Positions 1 to 8,300 of a DNA stretch of 64,000 bases are shown one piece after another. The position numbers were made by a program, and so were the translations under genes. The notes below the pieces were generated by a model. The model saw only the letters and a list, made by a program, of their open reading frames with translations. It had not been told where the DNA came from and made no database searches. The number at the start of each line of letters is the position of its first letter. Position 1 is the first letter of the stretch. Source of the stretch: Terriglobia bacterium (GTDB lineage Bacteria > Acidobacteriota > Terriglobia > Bryobacterales > Bryobacteraceae); NCBI GenBank assembly GCA_020073305.1, contig JAIQFK010000017.1, positions 87,928-151,927 of the forward strand, in the 5' to 3' direction.

Positions 1-945
1 CAGACCCAGGAAGCCCAAACCCGGCAGCATCTTCACGCGGACTTTCTCATCCAGAGAATCCGCCGCCAGTTGCGCTTTCACGAAAAGATCGTATGGCAGA
101 TCATCATTAAAAGCTCTGATGACCCAGTCCCGGTAAAGGTAAGCGCACGGATAGGGATTGTAGCCGCGGCGCATGGGGTCGAGACTGCGGTAATCGTCTT
201 CGCCGTAGCGGGCAACGTCCAGCCACATGCGGCCCCAGCGCTCGCCATACTGCGGCGAGGACAGCAGGCGATCGATCACCTTGGCGAAAGCGTCGGGCGC
301 AGTGTCTTTCTGAAAGGCTTCGGTCTCTTCAAACGTCGGCGGCAGGCCGGTGAGATCGAGCGTGACTCGCCGCAGCAGCGTGCGGCGGTCGGCCGGCTTT
401 ACCGGGGAGACGCCTTCCTTCTCGATCCTCGCCAGAACGAAACGATCGATATCCGTCTTAGGCCACGACGCATCTTTGACCGCGGGAACCGCGGGATCGC
501 GGATCGGCTGGAACGACCAGAAAGTACGCTGCTCAGGACGGATTACATAGATTCCCGATTTCGCCGCGGCCACTGGAGGCAACTCGGGCCACACGGCGCC
601 CGCTCGTACCCACTCAACCAGAACGTCGACCTCTTCCTTTTTGAGCTTGCCTCCCTTGGGCATTTTCAGTTCGCCGGTCTGGCGGACGGCCTGGATGAGC
701 AGGCTCTTGTCCGGGTCGCCGGGCATGATCGAAGGCCCGGACTGGCCACCCTTCAGCATGGCCGCGCGCGAGTCCAGACGAAGACCCGCGAGTTGCGAAT
801 TGGTGTGACAGGCGTAACAGTTAGTGGCGAGGATGGGCCGCACTTTACTTTCGAAAAAGTCGGGTGCGGTAGCTCCAGTCTGCGCCGGTGCGGAAGCGAG
901 CCAAACCAGCAGAAGCCCCGCGAGCAGTTTCAGACCGGCTGGCAA
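1..945 (-). CDS. Planctomycete-type cytochrome / DUF1549 protein (3' end outside window)
   Basis: This is the N-terminal ~315 residues of a secreted protein that runs off the left edge. The reverse strand reads a hydrophobic leader, a haem-binding C-Y-A-C-H motif (residues 43-47), the conserved sequence around it (PGDPDKSLL, then MPKGGKLKKEEVDVLVEWV) typical of the PSCyt1 domain, and a DUF1549-type region (DIDRFVLARIE, RRVTLDLTGLPPT, YGERWGRMWLDVARY). The family is common in Planctomycetes and Acidobacteriota and is linked to polysaccharide degradation; its exact reaction is not settled. An in-frame stop lies at 967-969 and no ATG or GTG follows it, so the start is most likely TTG at 945, with AGAGG eight bases upstream. 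It follows the TonB receptor gene by 58 bp on the same strand, suggesting one uptake/degradation unit. Confidence 0.85.
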   Translation of the reverse strand, partial: MPAGLKLLAGLLLVWLASAPAQTGATAPDFFESKVRPILATNCYACHTNSQLAGLRLDSRAAMLKGGQSGPSIMPGDPDKSLLIQAVRQTGELKMPKGGKLKKEEVDVLVEWVRAGAVWPELPPVAAAKSGIYVIRPEQRTFWSFQPIRDPAVPAVKDASWPKTDIDRFVLARIEKEGVSPVKPADRRTLLRRVTLDLTGLPPTFEETEAFQKDTAPDAFAKVIDRLLSSPQYGERWGRMWLDVARYGEDDYRSLDPMRRGYNPYPCAYLYRDWVIRAFNDDLPYDLFVKAQLAADSLDEKVRVKMLPGLGFLGL

Positions 946-1003
946 CGTGTGTACCTCTGGACTAGTTTAATCGTTTTCGATCTCCCCCCGCCAATTCCCC
1001 GAT

Positions 1004-4000
1004 TCAGAACTCATACCGCAGAGCAAATTGCATCACACGCGGAGGCATGGTGTCGGTAAACTCCCCAAATGTCGAGGGCGAGTGCAGCGCCAGGCTGGGT
1101 TTGATGAAGTTGACATTATTAAAGGCATTGAACGCCTCCGCCCGGAACTGCAGCCGGTGGCCCTCCCAAGGCAGCTTGAACGACTTCGCCACGGCGATAT
1201 CAAAGTTCGTCATTGGCGCCAGGCGGAGCGCCGCACGGGCGCCGGTCTGGCCGGGATATTGATCGGCAAATGAATTCACAGCGTCCGTGCTTGCGAACAA
1301 GCCGGGATTGCCGTTGCTATCGATGCCCTGCTTCTCTTTGAAAGTGCCAACCGGAATGCCGAGCGAGTTCTGCCAGTAGTTCGTGTTCCAGGTATAGTTC
1401 CCCTGCACGACGGTGGGCAGGCCGCTGTGATAGCGCATGATGCTCGATACCTGCCAGCCGCCCACGACCTGGTCCAGCCACGCCGGCGCGCCCTTCAGCA
1501 GCATCTTGTTGCGCCCGAATGGAAGTTCGTAGATCACATTGGCGTTGATGTTGTGCCGGATATCGAAATCGGAAGAGCCGCGGAATTGGCCTGGATCATA
1601 GACGTTCTGAATTACTGCGCCATCCTGTTTCGCGCTCCCCTCCGCCGCCGAGGCATTGTCGATGGAGTGCGAAAGAGTGTAGTTGAAATCGAAAGCCAGC
1701 CCGCTCCGGTAAGCCCGGCGAATGGAGAGCGTGGCGCCGTGAAACTCGGCGGTTCCCGCATTCATCCAAGTGGGCAGTGAACTACCTTGCCGCGCGAAGA
1801 ACGTGTAGCAGCCGGTGCGGCTGGCGCACGTCCCCGCCGGCGTGTTGAACGCCGAGGGGATGCGGTCTAGCGCGTGCAGAATGTCCAGATAGCTCCCGCC
1901 GTATACGCCATAAATTCCGTAATAGTAGTTGGCCGACGCGCTACCCGGAAAGTAGAAGTTGGCCAGCGCGGGAAACATGCTTTCCACGAACGGATTCGCC
2001 GGCACCAGCGAGGGATTGCCTTGCACGGCGTCGGGAGTTACTCCGGTGTTATAGAGTTGCCGCACTGCAGTTGCACTCTGCAACCAGGTTTCACCCGACA
2101 CCGGGTCCTTGAATCGCTCGAGCGGTGTATAGACGTCGCCCTGCAACAGCAGCTTGTGCGAAAGGCGGCCGACGTACCCGATCTCCATCGTCAGCTTGCC
2201 CGGCAATTCGCGCGCGAAGCTGGCATTCAGCAGATAGGAGTAGGGAGCCTTCAGGTCCGGCGAGATCCCCAGGGTCTCGCCCACAATGGCCGCGATGTCC
2301 GGCGGCACGTAGGGGAATCCGCCTTGCGGGGGAGCCGGCTGAGCCGGCTCACTGCCGTTGTAGCGAGGCGCCGTAGTGAAGTTGTAGGAGATCGGATTGC
2401 CCAGCGTCGTCGCCAGGCCCTGCGAGCCGAATTGATCGAACTGGGTGATCAGGTCGCTCCCAAACCGGTCATAAACCATGGCGGCCCCTGCACGAAAGAC
2501 GCCGCCTTTTCCGAAGATCTTTCCCATCAGACCGCCTGGATTGACCGGGCTGTACGCCAGGGAGAAGCGCGGCGCGAAATTGTTGTTATCCGGACCGTAC
2601 CAACTAGCCTGGTGATTCACCGGCCCATTCAAGTTGTACGAAATCTGTGCGTTGGGCATAGCGTTGGCCGGAACGCCCTGCGACTGCAGATAGTTCCGTT
2701 CCGCAAAGAACTGATTCAGCCCGATGTTGGGCGCCACCTGCAGCCCGCTGGCCTCGTAGGGCGGGCGCGAGTTGCTGTAGCGCACACCGAAGGTGAGCGT
2801 CAGGTCCTGCCGGACGCGAAAGTTGTCTCCCACGTATCCCTCATACTCATGGAGCACAAAGTTGCGTTTTTGCGCTGAGCCTTGCTGCAAGACCGATCCG
2901 TCCCGCAAAAACTGGTAGGTGATGGCGGTGGAATCCACCACGCCCAGCAGCAAGCCGATGGCAGAAGCGGCGGAAGCGGGATCGGCCAGAGCGAGGCTGG
3001 AATTCCCGCTGCGCTGCTGGATGAACTTCGTGATGTCGGTCTGAATGTCTTCACCAAGTCCAACGGCGACGTTAGTAGTGAAACCATAGTCGGCGAACGA
3101 TTGAGCGTACGAAAACCTATCGTTGTTCATGAGCCGGACATTCACGCCGGTCGTGACCGTGTGCTTTCCTTTGGTCCAGGTGAGGTCGTCGATGAAGTGG
3201 GACACCGGCAGGATGCGGCCATTCCCTCGGGCGCTGTAGTTATAAAGCTGGCTCAGGTCATTGAGCGTCAGACTGACCCCCAGCGGCCCGGATTGCTCGA
3301 AGCCCTGGCGCGTGAATCCGAAATTGAACACGTTGATCAGGTTCGGCTTGAGAACGGCTGTGTACAGTGCCGAGATGCCCTTACTGTTATCCAGGTAAAG
3401 CGGCGCCGCCTGCCCTGGGAACTGAGCCAGATACTGATCCAGATTTCGCGTGGCGTTCGACAGCGTGCCGCGAATTGAGAGCGTGTGCTTCGCGGCGCCG
3501 TCGAGCACGAAATCCATCTTGCCGACGTAAGCGCGGTCGTCGCGCTGATTGGGAGCGTTAAAGCGAAAGCCCGTAAAGTTCAGGCCGCTATCGGCGCCGT
3601 AGGGAGCGTCGTTGCCGGCCGGATAATGCTTCAAAAGGTCGAGAAAACCCTGATTCAGGCCGATGTGCAGCGGGTCCACCTGCTTGATCTCCGCCGTATT
3701 GAGTGTCTGGATCGAGCCATCGGAAGCCGCGAACGTCAGGACGCCATTTTTCAGGCTTTCACTGGGCACTGCGCGCTCTTGAGCGGTGCCGCTGGCGTCC
3801 AGGCGGCGTTCGTAGTTGAAGAAGAAGAACACACGGTCTTTGATGACTCGTCCCCCGAGCGACGCGCCGAACTGATTCCGCACCAGCGGCTGGCGGGGTA
3901 CATCGCTGCGATTGTTGAACCAGGTATTGGCGGCGGTGAGTGTATTGCGGTTGAACTCGTAGGCTGAGCCGTGGAAGTCATTCGTGCCGCTCTTGGTAAC

Positions 4001-4744
4001 CAGCGACACCTGCCCGCCAGAGGATCGTCCTTCATTTGCGCCTTCGCCGCCAACCGTCACTCGGAACTCTTGCACGGAATCGAGCGGAATGGGCAGCACG
4101 GAATTGAAACCCGGATTCGACGTAGCCCCATTGGCGTTCGAACCCTGGCCATCATTGACGCCGCCGGCAATCCCGGAGTTCTGATTGTCATTGACGTCCA
4201 CGCCGTCGAGCGTGACGTTGTTCTGATCGCGGCGCGCCCCAAGCACTTCACCGTTGGGCGTTACACCGGGTTGCAGGCTCAGTAGCTCGACGACATTCCG
4301 CGTCAGCAAAGGAAGCTGGCGGATCTGAGTCTCGGTGAAGGCATTCCCCACTGATGCGTCGACGGTGTTAATGGTGGACGCTTCAGCGGTGACGTTCACT
4401 AACTCGGTCGTCGTGCCGATCTCCATGCGGAGATCCAGCGTCGCCGGTGTACTCACCAGCAACTTGACGCCGTTCTGCCGCGCGGTCGCGAACCCCGGCT
4501 TCTCCGCGGTCACGTTGTAGGTACCCGGTGCGATTTGGACAAACTGATATTCACCGACGGGGCTGCTGACTGCCTGGCGCGTGGAACCGTTCTCCGCATT
4601 CGTCAGGGTGACGATCGCTTGCGGGATGGCCGCGGATTGCGAGTCCGTTACGGTGCCTCGCAACGAAGTAGTCGCTTGTGAATACGCGTTGCTTGCCGAG
4701 AGCAATGCAACCGCGGCGATCGCCGCGAAAGGGGTCCTCATCAC
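1004..4744 (-). CDS. Oar-like TonB-dependent receptor with carboxypeptidase-regulatory-like domain
   Basis: A 1246-residue outer-membrane protein. Residues 1-22 are a signal peptide (ends NAYSQA). Residues ~27-115 form a carboxypeptidase-regulatory-like beta-sandwich (LRGTVTDSQSAAIPQA, then GEYQFVQIAPGTYNVTAEKPGF). A plug region with the LPLLTRNVVELLSLQPGV stretch follows, then a long beta-barrel ending in aromatic FALRYEF, as expected for an outer-membrane barrel terminus. Acidobacteria carry dozens of such Oar/OmpA-like receptors, thought to import large substrates such as oligosaccharides; the substrate cannot be read here. The length is normal for the family. The gene precedes the DUF1549 gene in the same direction. 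The next gene upstream is divergent, separated by ~265 bp in which I see no other gene. Confidence 0.9.
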   Translation of the reverse strand: MMRTPFAAIAAVALLSASNAYSQATTSLRGTVTDSQSAAIPQAIVTLTNAENGSTRQAVSSPVGEYQFVQIAPGTYNVTAEKPGFATARQNGVKLLVSTPATLDLRMEIGTTTELVNVTAEASTINTVDASVGNAFTETQIRQLPLLTRNVVELLSLQPGVTPNGEVLGARRDQNNVTLDGVDVNDNQNSGIAGGVNDGQGSNANGATSNPGFNSVLPIPLDSVQEFRVTVGGEGANEGRSSGGQVSLVTKSGTNDFHGSAYEFNRNTLTAANTWFNNRSDVPRQPLVRNQFGASLGGRVIKDRVFFFFNYERRLDASGTAQERAVPSESLKNGVLTFAASDGSIQTLNTAEIKQVDPLHIGLNQGFLDLLKHYPAGNDAPYGADSGLNFTGFRFNAPNQRDDRAYVGKMDFVLDGAAKHTLSIRGTLSNATRNLDQYLAQFPGQAAPLYLDNSKGISALYTAVLKPNLINVFNFGFTRQGFEQSGPLGVSLTLNDLSQLYNYSARGNGRILPVSHFIDDLTWTKGKHTVTTGVNVRLMNNDRFSYAQSFADYGFTTNVAVGLGEDIQTDITKFIQQRSGNSSLALADPASAASAIGLLLGVVDSTAITYQFLRDGSVLQQGSAQKRNFVLHEYEGYVGDNFRVRQDLTLTFGVRYSNSRPPYEASGLQVAPNIGLNQFFAERNYLQSQGVPANAMPNAQISYNLNGPVNHQASWYGPDNNNFAPRFSLAYSPVNPGGLMGKIFGKGGVFRAGAAMVYDRFGSDLITQFDQFGSQGLATTLGNPISYNFTTAPRYNGSEPAQPAPPQGGFPYVPPDIAAIVGETLGISPDLKAPYSYLLNASFARELPGKLTMEIGYVGRLSHKLLLQGDVYTPLERFKDPVSGETWLQSATAVRQLYNTGVTPDAVQGNPSLVPANPFVESMFPALANFYFPGSASANYYYGIYGVYGGSYLDILHALDRIPSAFNTPAGTCASRTGCYTFFARQGSSLPTWMNAGTAEFHGATLSIRRAYRSGLAFDFNYTLSHSIDNASAAEGSAKQDGAVIQNVYDPGQFRGSSDFDIRHNINANVIYELPFGRNKMLLKGAPAWLDQVVGGWQVSSIMRYHSGLPTVVQGNYTWNTNYWQNSLGIPVGTFKEKQGIDSNGNPGLFASTDAVNSFADQYPGQTGARAALRLAPMTNFDIAVAKSFKLPWEGHRLQFRAEAFNAFNNVNFIKPSLALHSPSTFGEFTDTMPPRVMQFALRYEF

Positions 4745-4956
4745 AATATCTCCTCGTACAAAAGGTTGGTGGGAGCGTGCCCGTCAAGAGCAACATTGCA
4801 AGCACTCGGCGAGGAGTGACTACCGCTTAGAAGTAGGAATAGGGGTATGCGCCTCTCACCCCGGACCGCGCATTACTGAAGCCCTGTCCCTTGAGGATCT
4901 AAGTATCCCCCAATGTTCGTAAAGCCAGCGGAAAGCTGTCAAGATCTAATTGCGCT

Positions 4957-4973
4957 CATAGAAATTTTCTATG
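4957..4973. promoter_or_regulatory. Palindromic operator-like site A (shared motif)
   Basis: CATAGAAA-T-TTTCTATG is a perfect inverted repeat with 8-bp arms and a one-base spacer. The 15-bp core ATAGAAATTTTCTAT recurs with one or two changes at 54627 and 54650, and more loosely at 54391, 61252 and 63844 in front of nitrogen genes. A separate 12-bp perfect palindrome, GCAGGATCCTGC, abuts it (4974-4985). The site overlaps the first possible ATG (4971) of the downstream gene, which argues that translation really starts at GTG 5010. The motif is seen directly; a role as a repressor or activator site is inference. Confidence 0.55.
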
Positions 4974-5009
4974 GCAGGATCCTGCACTCGGCCGCGGTAT
5001 CATTTTGTC

Positions 5010-6020
5010 GTGAAGCGTTCCCTCGCAGGCGCAGTGTTCGCGATTGTCTTCGGCTTGGTGCCCGGTTTGCGGACCGCCTCGTGCGCCGCTGCGACGCCAC
5101 CTCAGAAAACCGGCGTCAAGACGCCCGGCGTGCAGATTCCCATGAGCCGGCTGAAGCCGGATGCCGTGTTCGAGGTGCCCGGCGCTCCCGATTGGATCGC
5201 AATCGACGAATCGGTCTGGATTTCCAACAAGCCGAAAGACAGCATCACCCGCATCGACTCGAAAACCAACAAAGTCGCCGAAATCGTTCCCATCGGGAAG
5301 GGGCCGTGCGCTGGCCTGGCACTCGGCTTCGGCAGCCTCTGGATCCCGAATTGCGGTGATCAAACGATAGCTCGGCTCGATCTGAAAACCGGCAAAATCG
5401 TGGCCACGATTGCCACGCCCATTGCCGATTCGGAAGCCACGATCGCGGCCGGTCCGGACAGCATTTGGCTCATGACGGATGCTAAGGGCACTCTGGCCCG
5501 GTTCGATCCAGCGACCAATAAGTTGGTCGCCGAAGTCTACATCGCGCCGGGATCCTACGCGGCGGCGTTCGGAGAAGGTGCGTTGTGGATCACGAGCACG
5601 GAGAAGAATCTGCTGACTCGGGTGGATCCGCACACCAACCTGGCGGTCGAGACGATTCCCGTGGGCCCGGCGCCGCGCTTTCTGGCGATTGGGGAGGGCT
5701 CCATCTGGACCTTGAATCAGGGGGACGGCAGCGTCTCGCGCATCGATCCGAAGACGAACAAGGTGATCGCGACCATCGAGGCCGGCGTGCCCGGCGAAGG
5801 CGGCGACATTGCGGTAGGTGAAGGATCGGTGTGGGTCACCTCATTCGACTTCCCGCTCTCGCGCATCGATCCGGCGTCCAACAAGGTCGTCCAACAGTTT
5901 GTGGGCGAGGGCGGCGATGCCGTACGTGTGGGCCTGGGCTCGGTGTGGCTGACGAACCTCAAAGGGCAAAAACTCTGGCGCCTCGATCCGCGCAGGATCG
6001 AAGCCACACTCGCGGAGTAG
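5010..6020 (+). CDS. Secreted YncE/Vgb-like seven-bladed beta-propeller protein
   Basis: About 336 residues from GTG 5010 (ATG 4971 would add 13 residues but lies inside an operator-like palindrome). The leader VKRSLAGAVFAIVFGLVPG is a clear signal peptide. The rest is made of ~42-residue repeats with the signature (S/T)RIDPKTNKVVATI...G..P..IA.G.GSVWV, seen at least six times, as in virginiamycin B lyase-like and YncE-like NHL/YVTN propellers. Such proteins usually act as extracytoplasmic binding scaffolds; no catalytic residues of Vgb lyase can be assigned with confidence. It is monocistronic, converging on the PIG-L gene 6 bp downstream. I infer a periplasmic role and do not assign a reaction. 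Confidence 0.8.
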   Translation: MKRSLAGAVFAIVFGLVPGLRTASCAAATPPQKTGVKTPGVQIPMSRLKPDAVFEVPGAPDWIAIDESVWISNKPKDSITRIDSKTNKVAEIVPIGKGPCAGLALGFGSLWIPNCGDQTIARLDLKTGKIVATIATPIADSEATIAAGPDSIWLMTDAKGTLARFDPATNKLVAEVYIAPGSYAAAFGEGALWITSTEKNLLTRVDPHTNLAVETIPVGPAPRFLAIGEGSIWTLNQGDGSVSRIDPKTNKVIATIEAGVPGEGGDIAVGEGSVWVTSFDFPLSRIDPASNKVVQQFVGEGGDAVRVGLGSVWLTNLKGQKLWRLDPRRIEATLAE

Positions 6021-6026
6021 CCGGTC

Positions 6027-6722
6027 TCATTCGAGAGATTTGGTCCGGGTGGTGCGCTGACTGGGGTCGGACATCAGCGCAACGGCGTAACGGAATCTCG
6101 AGAGGCAGCCGCGCATCACCGCCAGGCTCTGGTAGTAGTCGTTATAGCGAATGAGGCCCGTTTCACCTCGCCACATGGGAAACATGGCGCACGCCTCCAC
6201 CCATTTATCGTAGACAGGAGTGATGTCGAGGACCGTGTCGGGTTGGTAGTTAGTCGCGTCTTCCCAGTTGTCCGCAAAAAAGAGCTTGCCCACGTTGTGC
6301 GCCGGGAGCTTTCGAGGCATGGCGTCGAGACCGGCATAGAAGATCGCGTCGCGCACGATCAGAAACGTGTTCTGGTGGTCTTTGTGCCAGCTCCCCGACC
6401 AGTGCGTCACGATGACGTCGGGCTTCTGCCGGCGGATGACGTCGCAAACCGCGAAGTTGGCCTCGTCGTTGGCGGGAATCTCCGCATCCGGATACGTCAG
6501 AAACAGGGCCTCGGCGCCGAGGTGCTTGGCGGCCTTTTCCGCGGCGGCGCGCTGCATTTCGCCGTACTCTTTCGGTGCGATGGTTCGATGGCCTCTTTCG
6601 CCGAGAGACAGGCTCAGGAAAGCACCAGCGCCTCCGTTGTGGATGTGTTGAGCAACGGTCGCGCCCATCGTAAAGAAAGCGTCTCCAGGGTGCGCGGCAA
6701 CGGCCAGGATCTTAGTCGGCAT
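6027..6722 (-). CDS. PIG-L / LmbE-family deacetylase
   Basis: A 231-residue zinc-dependent N-deacetylase of the LmbE/PIG-L fold. The N-terminal beta strand leads into A-H-P-G-D (residues 10-14), the counterpart of the family AHPDD motif: the His and second Asp that bind zinc are kept while the first Asp is Gly. The third ligand motif is the H-K-D-H of GSWHKDHQNTFLIV. Substrates in the family are N-acetyl sugars and their conjugates; here it is unknown. The start codon overlaps the end of the YhhN gene by 11 bp, so the two are translationally linked at the end of a five-gene glycan run. The loss of the first Asp, normally the general base, could reduce activity, although this variant may be common in relatives. 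Confidence 0.85.
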   Translation of the reverse strand: MPTKILAVAAHPGDAFFTMGATVAQHIHNGGAGAFLSLSLGERGHRTIAPKEYGEMQRAAAEKAAKHLGAEALFLTYPDAEIPANDEANFAVCDVIRRQKPDVIVTHWSGSWHKDHQNTFLIVRDAIFYAGLDAMPRKLPAHNVGKLFFADNWEDATNYQPDTVLDITPVYDKWVEACAMFPMWRGETGLIRYNDYYQSLAVMRGCLSRFRYAVALMSDPSQRTTRTKSLE

Positions 6723-7377
6723 GCAGCTCGTAATTTACCACTGCCTGCTCGAGAGCGCCGGTCGCTATCAGGTATTGAGCGGCGTAATAGGTCCCCCAGA
6801 CCAGGTAATCTCGCGCTGGGATCTGGCTCTTGAATTTCGCGATGGCGAGCAAAGAATCCGAAGTGAGGAACAAGAGCGCACCGGCCGAGACGCGCCAGCC
6901 GAATTGCGAACGGAGCGCTGTGGTAGTCATCGCCGTAATAGCGCAGATGTATATCGTCACTGGAATTTTCAGCGAGCCGGTGCTTGGCACGATCCAGATG
7001 GAGACCGCAACCGCGTAGACAACGACAGCGGCCAGCAACGAGCTTCGCCTCGTTCCCGGGTTCCGCGAGCCGTTGCCGGCAAACAGAACCGTATAGATAA
7101 TGTGCGCCGCCAGGAACGCGCAAAGACCGGCTACGAACAGTCGCTCGGGATCGACGTCGAGAAGGATGTCGCCGATTGAGGATGCGGCCAGCGCGGCCGT
7201 TAACAAGCCTCGGCCAGGAGCGGGCTTCGAGACCCAAGGCAGCGCAGCGAGTAGCGCGATCGAAAGCCCTTTGATCACCGGGCTTGCGGCGTACGGAGAA
7301 GCGGGCAACGCAAGCAGATAGCTGACGCCGAGTGCGATGGAGAAGGCGCGCAGCAACCAGCCGTAATCGCGGGTCAT
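6712..7377 (-). CDS. YhhN-family membrane protein (lysoplasmalogenase-like)
   Basis: About 221 residues, almost all hydrophobic, with roughly eight predicted membrane spans and the family signatures S-I-G-D-I-L-L (near residue 63) and the conserved late TSDSLLA. The YhhN/TMEM86 family includes lysoplasmalogenases that cut the vinyl-ether bond of lysoplasmalogens; activity in this bacterium is not shown. I choose the ATG at 7377 because it forms an ATGA overlap with the stop of the polysaccharide deacetylase gene; an upstream ATG at 7404 lies inside that gene. The end overlaps the PIG-L start by 11 bp. Confidence 0.8.
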   Translation of the reverse strand: MTRDYGWLLRAFSIALGVSYLLALPASPYAASPVIKGLSIALLAALPWVSKPAPGRGLLTAALAASSIGDILLDVDPERLFVAGLCAFLAAHIIYTVLFAGNGSRNPGTRRSSLLAAVVVYAVAVSIWIVPSTGSLKIPVTIYICAITAMTTTALRSQFGWRVSAGALLFLTSDSLLAIAKFKSQIPARDYLVWGTYYAAQYLIATGALEQAVVNYELHAD

Positions 7378-8300
7378 TGCCGCCGGGGCCGTTCGCGGAT
7401 CCACTTGGGTATGCGGGACTCCATGTCTTCCTCCACCGGCTTGCCCATCGCTTCTCCCAGGTGCTCCAGCCAGGAACCGCCGGGTCCGGTAAAGTTGTCC
7501 GGGCGCTGGTAGGCCGGGTCCTTCATGGCTTCTTCCAGGGTCACGAAGCTGTACCGGCGTTTCCGCATGCGTGCAATTGAGTCCCGCAACGTGACGGAAT
7601 TTAGTTCGTTGCAGTGGATCAGTAGGATCTGCGGCAATTCGTAACCGAGTAGTTCCCGCGATATTCTCTCCGCGGACTCAAACCCTGCGTCCACATATTC
7701 CAGATATGCTTGCTTGATCTTCTCCGCGGTCTCCGCATCCCCCGCGCGAAGCTTGCGGCCATACGCGCCCGCGAAAATGTAGTCCTTATAATCGACCGTT
7801 ATCGGCGCGACGCGATAGTGGTGCTCCGCGAGAAAATCGAGGATCTTCTGGTGAACCTCCGCGGTGGTCCCGGAATCGAGGAACGGAAAACGAAACCAAA
7901 TCAGCTTGCGGCCATGGCCCTCGATCAGCGGGCGCATGACGACTTCGCCCTTGATGATGTTGTCTTCGAACTCCGATAACGGAACCTTGTTCAGACTGGG
8001 GTGCGAGTAGGTGTGATTGCCGAGATCGTAACCGGCATCCAGCCATTGAGCGAGCACCGCGGCGCGGCCGTCGCGCTGGCCATCGACGTTGAGTTGCCGT
8101 TCGTTGATGAATATGGTGGCCGGGACCTTTTCCGATACCAGCGAGTTTATCAGCGCGTTGGAGATCCTCTGGACATTCGCGAGGTCCTTCAGTTCGTTGA
8201 CTGCAGGGCCATCGTCGATGGTGATGGCGACGCGGCGTTCCTGAGCGGCGGCGAGCATCGCGAGGACGAGCACGGCAAGCCAGGTTCGTGGCATATGCAT
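7374..8300 (-). CDS. Secreted polysaccharide deacetylase (NodB homology domain)
   Basis: About 308 residues: signal peptide (MPRTWLAVLVLAMLAAAQE) then a CE4/NodB domain. Motif 1 is T-I-D-D-G-P with the catalytic-base Asp and metal-binding Asp; motif 2 is G-N-H-T-Y-S-H-P-S, supplying the two metal-binding His residues; RFPFLDSG matches motif 3. The family removes acetyl groups from chitin, peptidoglycan or xylan. Neighbouring arabinofuranosidase and GH-A hydrolase favour plant or fungal polysaccharide as target (inference). Of three possible starts (GTG 8303, ATG 8300, ATG 8294) I choose ATG 8300, which overlaps the preceding stop as TGATG. Confidence 0.88.
   Translation of the reverse strand: MHMPRTWLAVLVLAMLAAAQERRVAITIDDGPAVNELKDLANVQRISNALINSLVSEKVPATIFINERQLNVDGQRDGRAAVLAQWLDAGYDLGNHTYSHPSLNKVPLSEFEDNIIKGEVVMRPLIEGHGRKLIWFRFPFLDSGTTAEVHQKILDFLAEHHYRVAPITVDYKDYIFAGAYGRKLRAGDAETAEKIKQAYLEYVDAGFESAERISRELLGYELPQILLIHCNELNSVTLRDSIARMRKRRYSFVTLEEAMKDPAYQRPDNFTGPGGSWLEHLGEAMGKPVEEDMESRIPKWIRERPRRQ

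Noticed and set aside
1874..2878. Long plus-strand open frame inside the TonB receptor gene
   Set aside because: High-GC shadow on the opposite strand with no recognisable domain; the minus-strand receptor explains the region.
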